A stretch of DNA of 64,000 nucleotides from Arthrobacter sp. FW306-07-I (GTDB taxonomy: Bacteria; Actinomycetota; Actinomycetes; Actinomycetales; Micrococcaceae), in the NCBI RefSeq assembly GCF_021800405.1, contig NZ_CP084550.1, positions 62,001-126,000 of the forward strand. The letters are read 5' to 3'. Position numbers and translations under genes: made by a program. Of this stretch, positions 15,906 to 24,774 are shown one piece after another. The notes below the pieces were generated by a model that did no database searches, was not told the DNA's origin, and was given only the letters and a program-made list of their open reading frames with translations. The number at the start of each line of letters is the position of its first letter. The stretch's first letter is position 1.

Positions 15906-17537
15906 ATGACGGCAGGCGGGTCGCACCTCAGGACATCGGAAAGCAGGCCGGGCACGTCGGCCGAGGCTTCCATGCCTGCCAAGGGTCGTGCCTACCTGGC
16001 AACCCTCGAGGGTTTCATCGGCGCCCTCATGATGTTCGTCGGCTCCATCGGAACGGGCTGGATCGCCAACGGTTCCCCCATGATCCGCCAGCCTGTGGTG
16101 ATCGCGCTCCGCACCGAAGGCTGGGGGGTGGCGGTGTCCACTGTCCTGCTGACGGCCGGCGCCATGCTGCTGATGCGCTCGTGGCTGCGCCTGGGCCAGC
16201 GGCTGGGGGACTGGGGACAGTCGTCCCTGCGTTCCGTGGTGGTGGCCATCTCCGCGTGGTCCCTGCCCCTGCTGTTCTGCGTGCCGGTCTTTTCCCGCGA
16301 CGTCTACGCTTACACCGGTCAAGGCAGGCTGGTGATGGAGGGCCAGAACCCGTACGAGGTGGGCATTTCCACCCTCAACAACTGGTTCGCCCTGGGCGCC
16401 GATCCCGCCTGGGCCGAAAACCGGACCCCCTACGGCCCCTACTTCCTGTGGCTGGCGCGGGCGGTGGTGGGACTGACGGGAGCCCAGCCGGACGCGTCCG
16501 TCCTGCTCTTCCGGCTGCTGGCCGGCGTCGGGGTGCTGCTGTGCGTCATCTACGTGCCCAAACTGGCCGAACTGCACGGCATCAACGGTGCGCGCGCCCT
16601 CTGGATCTCCGTGGCCAACCCGCTCTTCCTGATCAGCTTCATCGCCAGCGCCCACAATGACGCCCTGATGGTGGGTCTCGCCGTCGCGGGCGTGTACCTC
16701 GCCGCCACCCGCCGCTACCTGCTTGGCATCCTCCTGGTCACCGCCTCCATCGGCATCAAGCCCATTACCGTGCTGCTGCTGCCGTTCATCGGCATCATGT
16801 GGGCCGGTCCTTCCGCCACCTGGCCGCGCAAGTTCCTGATGTGGGCCGCGACGGCGGGCATCAGCTTCGGCGTCCTGGTCCTCAGCGGCATCCCATTCAA
16901 TCTGGGCATCGGATGGACCTGGGCCATCATGGATCCCACCCCCGGCTACACCGGCTACTCACCGTCAGGCTTCCTCGGCCAACAGGTGGAGATGCTCGCC
17001 AACGCGCTGGGACTGCCCGGCGGGACGCTGGCCACGTGGCTGCGGACCGCCATGAAGTGGGCCGCCATCGCCCTGGTCCTGCTGCTGATGTTCCGCGGCG
17101 ACTACTCCCGGGCGGTGCGCCGGATGGCCCTGGCGTTCACCGCCGTCGTGATGCTCTCGCCCATCATCCAGCCCTGGTACATCCTGTGGTTCCTGCCGTT
17201 CCTTGCCGTCACCGGGATCCGGGACGACTGGCAGATCCGGTCGCTGTACGTGGGCGTGACGTTCTTTGTCGTGTTCGGCGCCCAGGACCAACTCTCGGTC
17301 TGGTCCTTCGTGGAACTGCCCATCGACGCCTCGTCCCTGGCGTTCTTCACCGCCCTGGCGTTCACGTTCTACCTGCTGGTTTTGGACGTCCACACGCGCA
17401 AACTGCTCATCGAAGGCAAACCGCTGGACCTGGCCCGCCGGGGCTGGGAGTGGGCTCTGGAACGCCGGGCCCAGCGCCGGGCAGCGGCCGCCCGCCAGGG
17501 CGACAGCGCCGCCGTCGAACGCCGCGAAGCCCCTTAG
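15906..17537 (+). CDS. Polyprenol-phosphomannose-dependent alpha-1,6-mannosyltransferase (MptB-like)
   Basis: The 543-residue membrane protein has a GT-C arrangement: many hydrophobic helices and an early extracytoplasmic loop (VFSRDVYAYTGQGRLVMEG) whose acidic DVYAY motif fits the GT-C Asp motif. TPYGPYFLWLARAV, the PxxKP-like IGIKPITVLLLP and IQPWYILWFLPF match MptA/MptB of lipomannan synthesis. Such enzymes add mannose to lipid-linked glycans on the outer face of the membrane. The basic, Arg-rich C-terminus is cytoplasmic. Its stop overlaps the stop of the convergent gene by 4 bases. Assignment to MptB rather than MptA or a relative is moderate. Confidence 0.8.
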   Translation: MTAGGSHLRTSESRPGTSAEASMPAKGRAYLATLEGFIGALMMFVGSIGTGWIANGSPMIRQPVVIALRTEGWGVAVSTVLLTAGAMLLMRSWLRLGQRLGDWGQSSLRSVVVAISAWSLPLLFCVPVFSRDVYAYTGQGRLVMEGQNPYEVGISTLNNWFALGADPAWAENRTPYGPYFLWLARAVVGLTGAQPDASVLLFRLLAGVGVLLCVIYVPKLAELHGINGARALWISVANPLFLISFIASAHNDALMVGLAVAGVYLAATRRYLLGILLVTASIGIKPITVLLLPFIGIMWAGPSATWPRKFLMWAATAGISFGVLVLSGIPFNLGIGWTWAIMDPTPGYTGYSPSGFLGQQVEMLANALGLPGGTLATWLRTAMKWAAIALVLLLMFRGDYSRAVRRMALAFTAVVMLSPIIQPWYILWFLPFLAVTGIRDDWQIRSLYVGVTFFVVFGAQDQLSVWSFVELPIDASSLAFFTALAFTFYLLVLDVHTRKLLIEGKPLDLARRGWEWALERRAQRRAAAARQGDSAAVERREAP

Positions 17538-18790
17538 GCTCCCGCCGGAACCGTCGCTGCAGTCTTCCGTCCCAGCTCGGCCGTCCGCTTCACCGACCAC
17601 CACAGCAGCACCACCAGGAGCACGTTGCGGGTGGTGAGGATGGCGGCCATGACCGGGTGGGCGTGGATGAGCGGGGTGTAGAACAGGGGGTAGATCACGA
17701 AGGTTGTCATGGCGATGCCCATGAGCAGGGCCGCCGGGACTTTCCACCGCTCCCAGTCGTGCGTCAGGCCCGCAATGATCACCGGGGCCAGCCAGATGAT
17801 GAACTGCGGCGAGCCCACCTTGTTGAACACAATGAACGCGGTGACCATCATGAGCGAACCCTCAAGGAAGAGTTCCTCACGCTCCGCGCCGCGGCGCATG
17901 GCCCGCACCAGCAGGATGGCCGCGGTGACGGCGGCGAGGATCAGCAGCGGCTGCATGAGGAACGCCGCGGTGCTGGCTCCCGGCCCGTAGACCTCGGTGG
18001 AGTTGATGGCCGTGTTGTCCGCCATTTTCGAACCGGCGATATGGAACACGCTCAACCAGACCCAGGGGGTGGAGAACGTTGCCTCGAGCTGCATGCCGCG
18101 CTCGCCCTGGTTCAGGAGGAAGTCCATGATGTGCGGGAGGCCGCCGGACAGCCACGTCCCCAGGCCCACGACGGCGGTGACGGCAACGCCGGCGAGCACC
18201 ACCTGGAGGCGCTTGTGGCTTGCGATGACGATGGGCACCAGGACGGCGGCCGGCCACACCTTGATCCACGTGGCAATGCTGAGCAGAAGGCCCGCCACCA
18301 CGGGCCGTTCGGCGGCGTAGAGCAGGGCGATCAGCACGATCGGGGCCGTGATGCCTTCCACCCGGGCGAAGCTCAGGTAGCCCATGAAGACCGTGAAGAA
18401 CAGCCACCACCAGGCCGGCGCAACGCCCGTCACTTTCCGGGGGCCCCGGGTGAGGTAGAGCAGGCCGACGGCGTTGAGCGCCGCGATGATCAGGAACCAG
18501 ACCAGGAGGTAGAGACTGGGCCCGGCAAGGTTGGCGAGGAAGATGGGGATCTGCGCCAGCACCGGATAGACCCAGGGGCTGATCTTGCCGGTCAGGTCCG
18601 CCGGGTTGTAGCCGTCCATGGCCCACTGCCGGTACTGCTCGGTGTCGCTGAACGTATCGCCGTTCAGGAAGAAGGACGCCATCCAGCCCAGGAAATAGAG
18701 ATGGACGACGGCGAAGCCCCACCAGACACTGGACGGGCGGGCGAACCAGTCCACCACTTTTGCCGGGAGCAGTTTGGTGCGGACCGTCAC
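17534..18790 (-). CDS. DUF2029/GT87-like membrane glycosyltransferase, paralogue 1
   Basis: The 418-residue polytopic protein has a periplasmic segment FSDTEQYRQWAMDG, SPWVYPVLAQIP, ATWIKVWPAAVL and FIVFNKVGSPQFIIWLAP. These fit GT87-type polyprenol-phosphate-mannose mannosyltransferases (DUF2029). Those enzymes elaborate lipomannan or phosphatidylinositol mannosides at the membrane. It sits 28 bases downstream of a clear paralogue on the same strand and converges on the MptB-like gene, so a shared role in envelope mannan is likely. The GTG start at 18790 has only a distant GAGG upstream, so it could move slightly. Confidence 0.75.
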   Translation of the reverse strand: MTVRTKLLPAKVVDWFARPSSVWWGFAVVHLYFLGWMASFFLNGDTFSDTEQYRQWAMDGYNPADLTGKISPWVYPVLAQIPIFLANLAGPSLYLLVWFLIIAALNAVGLLYLTRGPRKVTGVAPAWWWLFFTVFMGYLSFARVEGITAPIVLIALLYAAERPVVAGLLLSIATWIKVWPAAVLVPIVIASHKRLQVVLAGVAVTAVVGLGTWLSGGLPHIMDFLLNQGERGMQLEATFSTPWVWLSVFHIAGSKMADNTAINSTEVYGPGASTAAFLMQPLLILAAVTAAILLVRAMRRGAEREELFLEGSLMMVTAFIVFNKVGSPQFIIWLAPVIIAGLTHDWERWKVPAALLMGIAMTTFVIYPLFYTPLIHAHPVMAAILTTRNVLLVVLLWWSVKRTAELGRKTAATVPAGA

Positions 18791-18818
18791 CAGGCGGTCA
18801 AAGAACCTCGTGGAAATC

Positions 18819-20177
18819 TTAGGTCTCCTTGAGCGCGGGGGCAGGTGCGGCCGTCTTCTTGCCCAGCGAGTAAAGGCGCCGGACGCTCCACAGGAACAGC
18901 ACCACCAGCAGGACGTTGCGGATGGTCAGCACCAGCGCCATCCAGGGGTTGTTGTGGCTGAGGGCATCGTAGAAGAGGGGGTAGATGAAGTACGTGGCCA
19001 CGGCGATGGCGATCAGCATCAGTGCCGGGACACGCCATTCCCGCCAGTTGTGGGCAAGGCCGACGGCGACGGCGGGGCCCAGCCACACCATGAACTGCGG
19101 GGAGCCCACCTTGTTGAACACCACGAAGGCGGTGGCCAGGGTCAGCGCGCCGGCCAGGAGCAGTTCGGTGCGGTCCACACCGCCGGCCACCCTGTGCTGC
19201 TTGCCGTTGTGCAGGGCCCAGAAGGTCAGCCCGGCCACCAGTACGGCGGCCAGGACCAGGAGCGGCTGCATGAGGACGGACAGGATGGCGGTGCCCGGCC
19301 CGTCCACCTGCATCGAGTTGATGTCCGTATTCATGTACATGCGGGAGCCGCCCACGTTCAGGACGGAAAGCCAGAGCCAGGGGGTGGTGAAGGTGGCCTC
19401 GAGCTGCATTCCGCGGTCACCTTGTTGCGTGAGGAAGTTCAGCAGCTTGGGAACGCTGCCCAGCACGGCTGCCAGCGCCACGACGCCGGCCGTCACCGAG
19501 ATCCCTGCCAGCACCACCAGCAGGCGGTTCTTTACGACGGCGAAGAGGGCCAGCATGATGGCCGCCGGCCACACTTTTACCCAAGTGCCGATGGCCAGCA
19601 GGACCGAGGCGATGAACGGGCGGTTGACGCCGTAGGCCAGGGCTACCAGGACCAGCGGGGCGGTGAGGCCGTCAACGCGGGCGAATCCCAGCCAGCCCAT
19701 CAGGAACGTGAAGGCCAGCCACCACCAGCCCGCGGGGATGGCACTGCTGTTGCGGCCGCGGGCAGTGAGTTTCAGCAGCGCCCAGCCATTGAGGACCGTG
19801 GTCATGAGGACCCACAGGAAGAAGAACGGTGCGGGTCCGGCCATGCCCGCGATGGCCATGGGGATGAGGGCCAGGATGGGGTAGACCCAGGGACTGGGGC
19901 CGCCGCGGAGGTTGGCTTCATTGAACCCCGCCATGGCCCAGTCACGGTAAATGAAGGTGTCGCTGAACGCCTCGCCACGCAGGGAGAGCGACGCTGCGAA
20001 GATGAGGAAGACAAGGTGCACCACGATGAAGCCGCCCAGCAGGCCGCGCCCGGTGTTCAGCACGCTCCGCACCGGGGTGGGGAGGAGGACGTTGCGGATC
20101 CTGGTCAGATTGCCGAAGAGAGCGTCGGTGGAAATGGCGGAATCCTTGTCAGGTCGTTGCACAGTCAGCGGTGGCAC
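18819..20177 (-). CDS. DUF2029/GT87-like membrane glycosyltransferase, paralogue 2
   Basis: The 452-residue polytopic protein is a tandem paralogue of the next gene. Shared blocks are PSPWVYPILALIP, GTWVKVWPAAIM, GDRGMQLEATFTTPWLWL, FVVFNKVGSPQ and a closing RNVLLVVLFLWSVRR. It differs by a longer N-terminal cytoplasmic tail (about 45 residues). The pair probably arose by local duplication and then diverged, perhaps to add different mannose residues. ATG 20177 is the first good start; a few codons of uncertainty remain. Confidence 0.75.
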   Translation of the reverse strand: MPPLTVQRPDKDSAISTDALFGNLTRIRNVLLPTPVRSVLNTGRGLLGGFIVVHLVFLIFAASLSLRGEAFSDTFIYRDWAMAGFNEANLRGGPSPWVYPILALIPMAIAGMAGPAPFFFLWVLMTTVLNGWALLKLTARGRNSSAIPAGWWWLAFTFLMGWLGFARVDGLTAPLVLVALAYGVNRPFIASVLLAIGTWVKVWPAAIMLALFAVVKNRLLVVLAGISVTAGVVALAAVLGSVPKLLNFLTQQGDRGMQLEATFTTPWLWLSVLNVGGSRMYMNTDINSMQVDGPGTAILSVLMQPLLVLAAVLVAGLTFWALHNGKQHRVAGGVDRTELLLAGALTLATAFVVFNKVGSPQFMVWLGPAVAVGLAHNWREWRVPALMLIAIAVATYFIYPLFYDALSHNNPWMALVLTIRNVLLVVLFLWSVRRLYSLGKKTAAPAPALKET

Positions 20178-20467
20178 AATGTGGCCCGGGGTCAGGCCGC
20201 GGGGCGGGGTTTCAGGGGCAGCCGGAAGCCGGAAAAATCAGCTTCCACTCCTGTCCAACTCTAATTGACGGTGGCCTGCGGCCAGTAATTGTCAAGACAA
20301 AGCAAGGCAGACAGCCCGCTGACCTGCGTCATTTATCTAAAGTTGCTGGCCCTTATCTGCTCGGGCACCATAGTGCGAGGCACGAAAGTGCCCACCGCCT
20401 ATGCAGCCAGGGGGAGCGCTGGGCGGCGCCTGCCCACCCCGGCCCCCAAAGACATAAAGGCAAGACA
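20178..20467. other. Intergenic region, no gene seen
   Basis: This 290-base gap lies between the start of paralogue 2 and the small conserved gene. A long frame crosses it but has no ribosome site or protein-like composition. No convincing promoter pair or hairpin was found, although both flanking genes need promoters here. Confidence 0.3.
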
Positions 20468-20671
20468 TTGAACTTCCCCCTGACCCTCACCGTGTCCGAC
20501 CGCCAAAGCATGGACAGCGAACTCGACGCCGCCGTCGCAGCCGCTAAGGCCCACGCGCTCAGCGGCAAGCGCCACGGCATCCTGGTAACCCGCCACGGCG
20601 TGAACCAGTTCACCGTTGACCTCAGCGAGACGGTTCCCTTCGGCGTAACCCGCGAGTGCCAGGCCTGGTAA
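20468..20671 (+). CDS. Small conserved actinobacterial protein of unknown function
   Basis: A TTG at 20468, 7 bases after AAAGG, opens 67 residues: MNFPLTLTVSDRQSMDSEL, an amphipathic Ala-rich helix, then HGILVTRHGVNQFTVDLSE and a closing VPFGVTRECQAW. I recall similar short proteins in Arthrobacter relatives but no function. The composition is soluble, with no signal or membrane segment. The final codons (TRECQAW) look conserved rather than random. The frame continues upstream of 20468 without protein-like features. Confidence 0.65.
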   Translation: MNFPLTLTVSDRQSMDSELDAAVAAAKAHALSGKRHGILVTRHGVNQFTVDLSETVPFGVTRECQAW

Positions 20672-20817
20672 GGCTCCTTTTCAGCAGGCCTTCGTCAACC
20701 CACCTCCGGTAGCCGCCGCAGGGCAGCCGCCTTTCGCATAGGTGCTTGTGGCACAATCCTGTCTTTAGGCACCGTCCTGTGCTGCCGCCGTCGTCAGCGT
20801 TTTGCGGCTCCGGCGGC

Positions 20818-21078
20818 CTAGGCGCCGGCCCCGTCGCCGCCGTTGCCGGCCACGCGGTTGCTGTGCTGCTGCAGCCGGTCGATGTGCTTTGACGCCTCAG
20901 CCTTGCTCATGTCTGCAGGCAGTTCCTCCCCGGCCTCGCGTGCCAGCGTGTCGAGGTAGCTGCGCTGTGCCGCCGTCATGGGTTCGTCCCCAGTCACCCA
21001 GTCTTCCGGGTCCCTGTTGAGGCCTGCATTGGGTTCGGGTTCCGGGCTGCCGATTGTTTCCTGGTTGCTGTCGCTCAT
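20818..21078 (-). CDS. DUF3072 domain-containing small protein
   Basis: The 86-residue soluble acidic protein begins MSDSNQETIG. It contains the DUF3072 core: DPEDWVTGDEPMTAAQRSYL, then LAREAGEELP and MSKAEASKHIDRLQQ. The family is common in actinobacteria and has no known function that I can name. An upstream frame exists, but ATG 21078 fits the family start. The gene stands alone, divergent from the dehydrogenase at 21197. Confidence 0.85.
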   Translation of the reverse strand: MSDSNQETIGSPEPEPNAGLNRDPEDWVTGDEPMTAAQRSYLDTLAREAGEELPADMSKAEASKHIDRLQQHSNRVAGNGGDGAGA

Positions 21079-21196
21079 GGGTACGAGTCTAGGTGGGCGC
21101 GCTGACATTCCGCAGGAACCCGGTTTGCATAAGTAACTGAATCCTGGAGACGTTGAGTTGGTAGGGAAAGCCAAACTGGACCAGGAGGACTGCTCA

Positions 21197-22069
21197 ATGG
21201 ATACGAAGCTCAAAGTGGCTGTGCTGGGAACCGGAATCATGGGGGCGGCCATGGCCCGCAACCTCCTGCGTGCCGGTCACGACGTCTCGGTGTGGAACCG
21301 GGACCCGGCAAAAACCGAACCGCTGGCTGCGGACGGCGCACACCGGGCCGCCAACCCCGCCGAAGCAGTGGCAGATGTTGATGTGGTCCTGACCATGCTG
21401 TACGACGCCGCCGCGGTGGAGCAGGTCATGCGCTCCGCGGCCCCGGGGCTCAAGGCCGGTACGGCCTGGGTTCAGTCCACCACCGTGGGCGTGCGGGACG
21501 TACCCGTCCTGGCTGGCCTGGCCGGCGAGCTTGGCCTGGACCTGGTGGAGGCGCCGGTCTCAGGTACGCGCGGTCCTGCCGAAGCCGGCCAGCTGCTGGT
21601 CCTTGCCGCCGCGCCCGAAGCTGTGCGCCGGCGCGTGGAGCAAGTCCTCGACGCCATCGGCGCCCGCACCATCTGGACTGGGGAAGACGCCTCAACCGGA
21701 TCGGCAGCCCGCCTCAAGCTCGTGGTCAACAGCTGGGTCATCGCCGCCTCCAACGCCGCCGGGGAAGTGGTTGCGCTCGCCGAAGCCCTTGGGGTCGATC
21801 CGCAGCAGTTCCTCGGCGTGATCGAAGGCGGCGGCCTTGACCTTCCTTACTTGCGGACCAAGATGGGCCTCATCATGGAAGACGGCCTGGACCCCGCCTC
21901 CTTCGCAGTGGATACGGCGTGCAAGGATGCCCACCTCATTGTCGATGCGGCTGCTGAGCAGGGCGTGAAGCTCGACGGCGCGGAAGCTTTCGCCGCAAGG
22001 TTGGACCGGGTGTCGGAGCAGGGTCGGGCCAAGCAGGACATGGCTGCGGCCTATTACGCCAGCCGGTAG
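21197..22069 (+). CDS. NAD(P)-dependent beta-hydroxyacid dehydrogenase (3-hydroxyisobutyrate dehydrogenase family)
   Basis: The 290-residue protein has the N-terminal nucleotide motif LGTGIMGAAMARNLL, the substrate segment EAPVSGTRGPAEAGQ and the conserved catalytic-Lys helix (ARLKLVVNSW). A C-terminal helical domain follows. Members oxidise beta-hydroxy acids such as 3-hydroxyisobutyrate, tartronate semialdehyde or glyoxylate derivatives. ATG 21197 has AGGAGG 8 bases upstream. The neighbours do not form an obvious operon, so the substrate is open. Confidence 0.88.
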   Translation: MDTKLKVAVLGTGIMGAAMARNLLRAGHDVSVWNRDPAKTEPLAADGAHRAANPAEAVADVDVVLTMLYDAAAVEQVMRSAAPGLKAGTAWVQSTTVGVRDVPVLAGLAGELGLDLVEAPVSGTRGPAEAGQLLVLAAAPEAVRRRVEQVLDAIGARTIWTGEDASTGSAARLKLVVNSWVIAASNAAGEVVALAEALGVDPQQFLGVIEGGGLDLPYLRTKMGLIMEDGLDPASFAVDTACKDAHLIVDAAAEQGVKLDGAEAFAARLDRVSEQGRAKQDMAAAYYASR

Positions 22070-22132
22070 CAGGCAGGGTCCTTCCGAGGAACGGCCGGGA
22101 CCGCGGGGAGAATGGGGGATAACGCTTGCCCG

Positions 22133-22161
22133 TTGACGTAACGGGGGTCACCTTCTATATT
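22133..22161 (+). promoter_or_regulatory. Strong sigma70-type promoter for the MHS transporter gene
   Basis: TTGACG (22133-22138) and TATATT (22156-22161) are separated by 17 bases, one of the best promoter matches in the window. The operator-like palindrome follows 3 bases after the -10. Confidence 0.7.
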
Positions 22162-22164
22162 GGA

Positions 22165-22176
22165 TGAATCGATTCA
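22165..22176. promoter_or_regulatory. LacI-type palindrome TGAATCGATTCA at a promoter
   Basis: This perfect 12-bp palindrome centred on CG has the form of a LacI-family half-site pair. It lies across the expected transcription start of the transporter gene. No LacI gene is adjacent, so the regulator is unknown. Confidence 0.6.
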
Positions 22177-22289
22177 AGAGCTGTCGCTTCAGGTCCGGTT
22201 GGACCAATTCCGGCGCAGACACAGCCAAGAACACCTGCTGAACCCAGCGGTTCCGGTTCCTTGCCAATGAAGACGAAGGACATAAGCAC

Positions 22290-23669
22290 ATGAGCACCAC
22301 CCCCACCCGCGTCGCCGTTCCCAGCCAGGGTGTTGACGCCCCTTCGCGGGATCCGCGGAAAGCGGCGATGAGCGGCTGGATCGGAAGCGCCCTGGAGTAC
22401 TACGACTTCGCGTTGTACTCATTGGCGGCAACGCTGATCTTTCCCTCCATCTTCTTTCCTTCGGAGAACCCAACCGTCGGGATCATCGCCTCCCTTGCCA
22501 CGTATGCCGTGGGCTACGTGTCCCGTCCGGTGGGCGCCGTCGTCCTGGGTGCCTACGGTGACCGGCACGGACGCAAGAAGGTGCTCGTCTTCGCCATGCT
22601 GCTCATGGGCTTCGCGACCTTCGCTGTGGGGCTGCTGCCCACGTACGGCCAAGTAGGCCTCCTGGCGCCGGCGCTCCTGGTGATCCTTCGCCTGATCCAG
22701 GGCTTTGCCGTGGCCGGGGAATTGGGTGGCGCCAGTGCCATGATCGTCGAGCACTCTCCCGATGCCAAGCGCGGCTTCTTTGCAAGCTTCAGCCTGCAGG
22801 GCACCCAGGTGGGCTCCATCCTTGCCACCGCGGTCCTGCTCCCTCTCGCCGCAGTCCTCCCGGCCGACCAGTTCGGCAGCTGGGGCTGGCGCATCCCGTT
22901 CCTGCTCAGCGCCGTCGTGATCCTGGCCGGGTACTTCATCCGGCGCCGCGTGCAGGAACCGCCCACGTATGTGGCGCAGTCCGGTGCCGGTGAAACCAAG
23001 CGCCGCTTTCCCCTCGTGGAACTCCTGCGCACCCGCCCCGGGGTCCTGGTCCGCTGCGTCCTCATGACCTTCACCAACGTCATCGGCATGGCCACGTTGA
23101 TCTTCGGTGTCTCCTACGCCACCCAAAAGGGCTACGGCAATGGCTTCTCAAGCAGTGAGTTCCTGTGGGTCACGCTGGTGGCCAACATCGCGGCCGTGGC
23201 GACCATCCCGCTGTTCGGCGCGCTGAGCGACCGGGTTGGCCGGCGGATGCTCATGGCGGCCGGCGGCATGGTCGGAGGCCTGCTGGTGGGCGTTTACCTG
23301 TGGGCCATCGAGCAGGGAAGCCTTCCGCTGGTCTTCGTCTGCGTGGTAATCGTGCAGGGCATCTTCTTCCAGATGTGGAACGCCACGTTCGCCACGTTCT
23401 TCCAGGAGCAGTTCCCCATGCGGATCCGGGTGACCGGTTTTGCGGTATCGCAGAACATCGGGCTCATGATTGCCTCGTTCTTTCCCAGCATCTTCACGGC
23501 GATCGCGCCTCCAGGATCCGCCAATGTACCGCTTACGATCGGCTTGACCACGCTGGGCATCTGCCTGGTCTCTGCGGTGGCCACCCTGATGTCGAGCGAC
23601 ACCAAGGGCACTTCGCTGGAGGACCTTGAGGCGCCGAGGGCCGGCCGGGCCGGAAACCTGCACGCATAA
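22290..23669 (+). CDS. MFS transporter, metabolite:H+ symporter (MHS) type
   Basis: The 459-residue protein has about twelve membrane helices. MHS-family marks are ALEYYDFALY in helix 1, the loop motif GAYGDRHGRKKVL, RLIQGFAVAGELGGA, and LSDRVGRRMLM in the second half. Relatives carry shikimate, proline/betaine, alpha-ketoglutarate or citrate with protons. The substrate is not deducible. The gene is single, with its own strong promoter, operator and terminator, so it is an independently controlled unit. Confidence 0.9.
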   Translation: MSTTPTRVAVPSQGVDAPSRDPRKAAMSGWIGSALEYYDFALYSLAATLIFPSIFFPSENPTVGIIASLATYAVGYVSRPVGAVVLGAYGDRHGRKKVLVFAMLLMGFATFAVGLLPTYGQVGLLAPALLVILRLIQGFAVAGELGGASAMIVEHSPDAKRGFFASFSLQGTQVGSILATAVLLPLAAVLPADQFGSWGWRIPFLLSAVVILAGYFIRRRVQEPPTYVAQSGAGETKRRFPLVELLRTRPGVLVRCVLMTFTNVIGMATLIFGVSYATQKGYGNGFSSSEFLWVTLVANIAAVATIPLFGALSDRVGRRMLMAAGGMVGGLLVGVYLWAIEQGSLPLVFVCVVIVQGIFFQMWNATFATFFQEQFPMRIRVTGFAVSQNIGLMIASFFPSIFTAIAPPGSANVPLTIGLTTLGICLVSAVATLMSSDTKGTSLEDLEAPRAGRAGNLHA

Positions 23670-23685
23670 CTTCACCATCGACCTG

Positions 23686-23722
23686 AAAAGGAGGGGACAG
23701 CCGGTGGCTGTCTCCTCCTTTT
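23686..23722 (+). terminator. Rho-independent terminator after the MHS transporter
   Basis: A long stem (AAAAGGAGGGGACAGCC pairing with GGCTGTCTCCTCCTTTT, one G-T pair) has a 3-base loop and ends in TTTT, 16 bases after the stop codon. Its A-rich 5' side makes it usable on the minus strand as well. Confidence 0.85.
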
Positions 23723-23898
23723 CCCGCGCCTGCCCATGGAGCCCTTCTCCGGCAGGTCCGTCACGCTGGGCACGCTTTCAGTCAGCGTACGACGGCGGTG
23801 GCCCGCGTTTCCGGGGTACCCCCGCCAAGGGTGGGCCGAAGGCGTGCCGTGCGTGACGCCGTCGTCCGCCTTCCTGCAGTGGGCCGGAGGGCTGCCGC
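23723..23898. other. Intergenic region, no gene seen
   Basis: Between the terminator and the end of the convergent IclR gene I see no protein-like frame, clear hairpin or repeat. Confidence 0.3.
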
Positions 23899-24699
23899 TC
23901 AGTAGACGGAGCCCTCCAGCAGTTCGGAGAGTCGCCTGGCGGCACGGCGCAGTTCCGGAACGTTGGCTTTGATCTTCTCCTCGGTCGTCGCCTCCGCTGG
24001 GCAGTTCAAAGCCATTGATTCGTTGGCGCGGCCGGCTCTGTTCGTCAATGCCACCCCTACGGAGAGCACGCCAACCACACGCTCATTCGCAGAATAGGCG
24101 TAGTCACAACCAGGTTCGGGCAGCCGTGACTTCAGTTCCTCAACCGTGAATCCCTGCTCCTCGTGACCGGAGGCGATAGCGGCCGCTACCACCTGCTGGA
24201 GTTCGGCATCGGAGGCGCCCGCGATCAGGATCTTTCCGGCCGCGCCACGAGTCAGGGGGAGGCGTTTACCCAGGGGCAGGTCATACTGCATGGGCGCTTC
24301 GCCTTGAACCCGTGCCACCAGGATCCGCTCAAACCCGAGCCGGGTGTGCAGGGAAACAGACATTCCGGTCTGGGCCGCGAGCTGCTGCAGAACCGGACGT
24401 CCCGCGACCGCCAAGGGATCGTTTTCCAGGAAACTCTTTGCCGCCGGCAGGACGGCGGGGCCGATCCGGTAGGACTTGTCCGTTTGGCTCACCATTCCGA
24501 AATCCTGCAGCACCCGGAGGATCCTCAGCGTGGTGGGCAGGCTCATGCCGCAGTTCCGCGCCAGATCACTGAGCCGCTGCGGCCGCTCGGCCCGCTGCAA
24601 CTCGGCAAAGACCTCCATGGCCCTCGAAAGGGAGCGCATGTTCGAGGACTTGGGGCTCTCTTCTGCCGTGCTGGCCGGGGTGGAAGTCGTGGTTTCCAT
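23899..24699 (-). CDS. IclR-family regulator of the divergent tricarboxylate-transporter operon
   Basis: The 266-residue protein has an N-terminal winged helix (RSLSRAMEVFAELQ, RLSDLARNCGMSLPTTLRIL) and a C-terminal IclR effector domain (MQYDLPLGKRLPLTRGAAGKI, then the SANERVVGVLSVGVAL core). It is divergent from the TctBAC operon, and a GTTTCA-N5-TGAAAC palindrome lies in the shared region, so it likely controls that operon in response to an aromatic or organic acid. ATG 24699 is followed by a low-complexity Ser/Thr tail, so the exact start is uncertain. Confidence 0.9.
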   Translation of the reverse strand: METTTSTPASTAEESPKSSNMRSLSRAMEVFAELQRAERPQRLSDLARNCGMSLPTTLRILRVLQDFGMVSQTDKSYRIGPAVLPAAKSFLENDPLAVAGRPVLQQLAAQTGMSVSLHTRLGFERILVARVQGEAPMQYDLPLGKRLPLTRGAAGKILIAGASDAELQQVVAAAIASGHEEQGFTVEELKSRLPEPGCDYAYSANERVVGVLSVGVALTNRAGRANESMALNCPAEATTEEKIKANVPELRRAARRLSELLEGSVY

Positions 24700-24727
24700 T
24701 CTTTCATTGTATGTAAGTTCCTTGCGC

Positions 24728-24756
24728 TTGACAGCATCTGTGTCTCCTGTCACTAT
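24728..24756 (+). promoter_or_regulatory. Promoter of the tricarboxylate-transporter operon
   Basis: A consensus TTGACA (24728-24733) and CACTAT (24751-24756) have a 17-base spacer. The palindrome at 24775-24791 lies just after the expected start point. Confidence 0.6.
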
Positions 24757-24774
24757 TTCTCAGTACGCAATATA

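Noticed and set aside
16799..18832. A 677-codon open frame on the plus strand
   Set aside because: It runs antisense through two membrane-protein genes and shows runs of Gly, Arg, His and Pro from reading high-GC codons out of frame. No domain, no ribosome site, and the real genes have clear family motifs.
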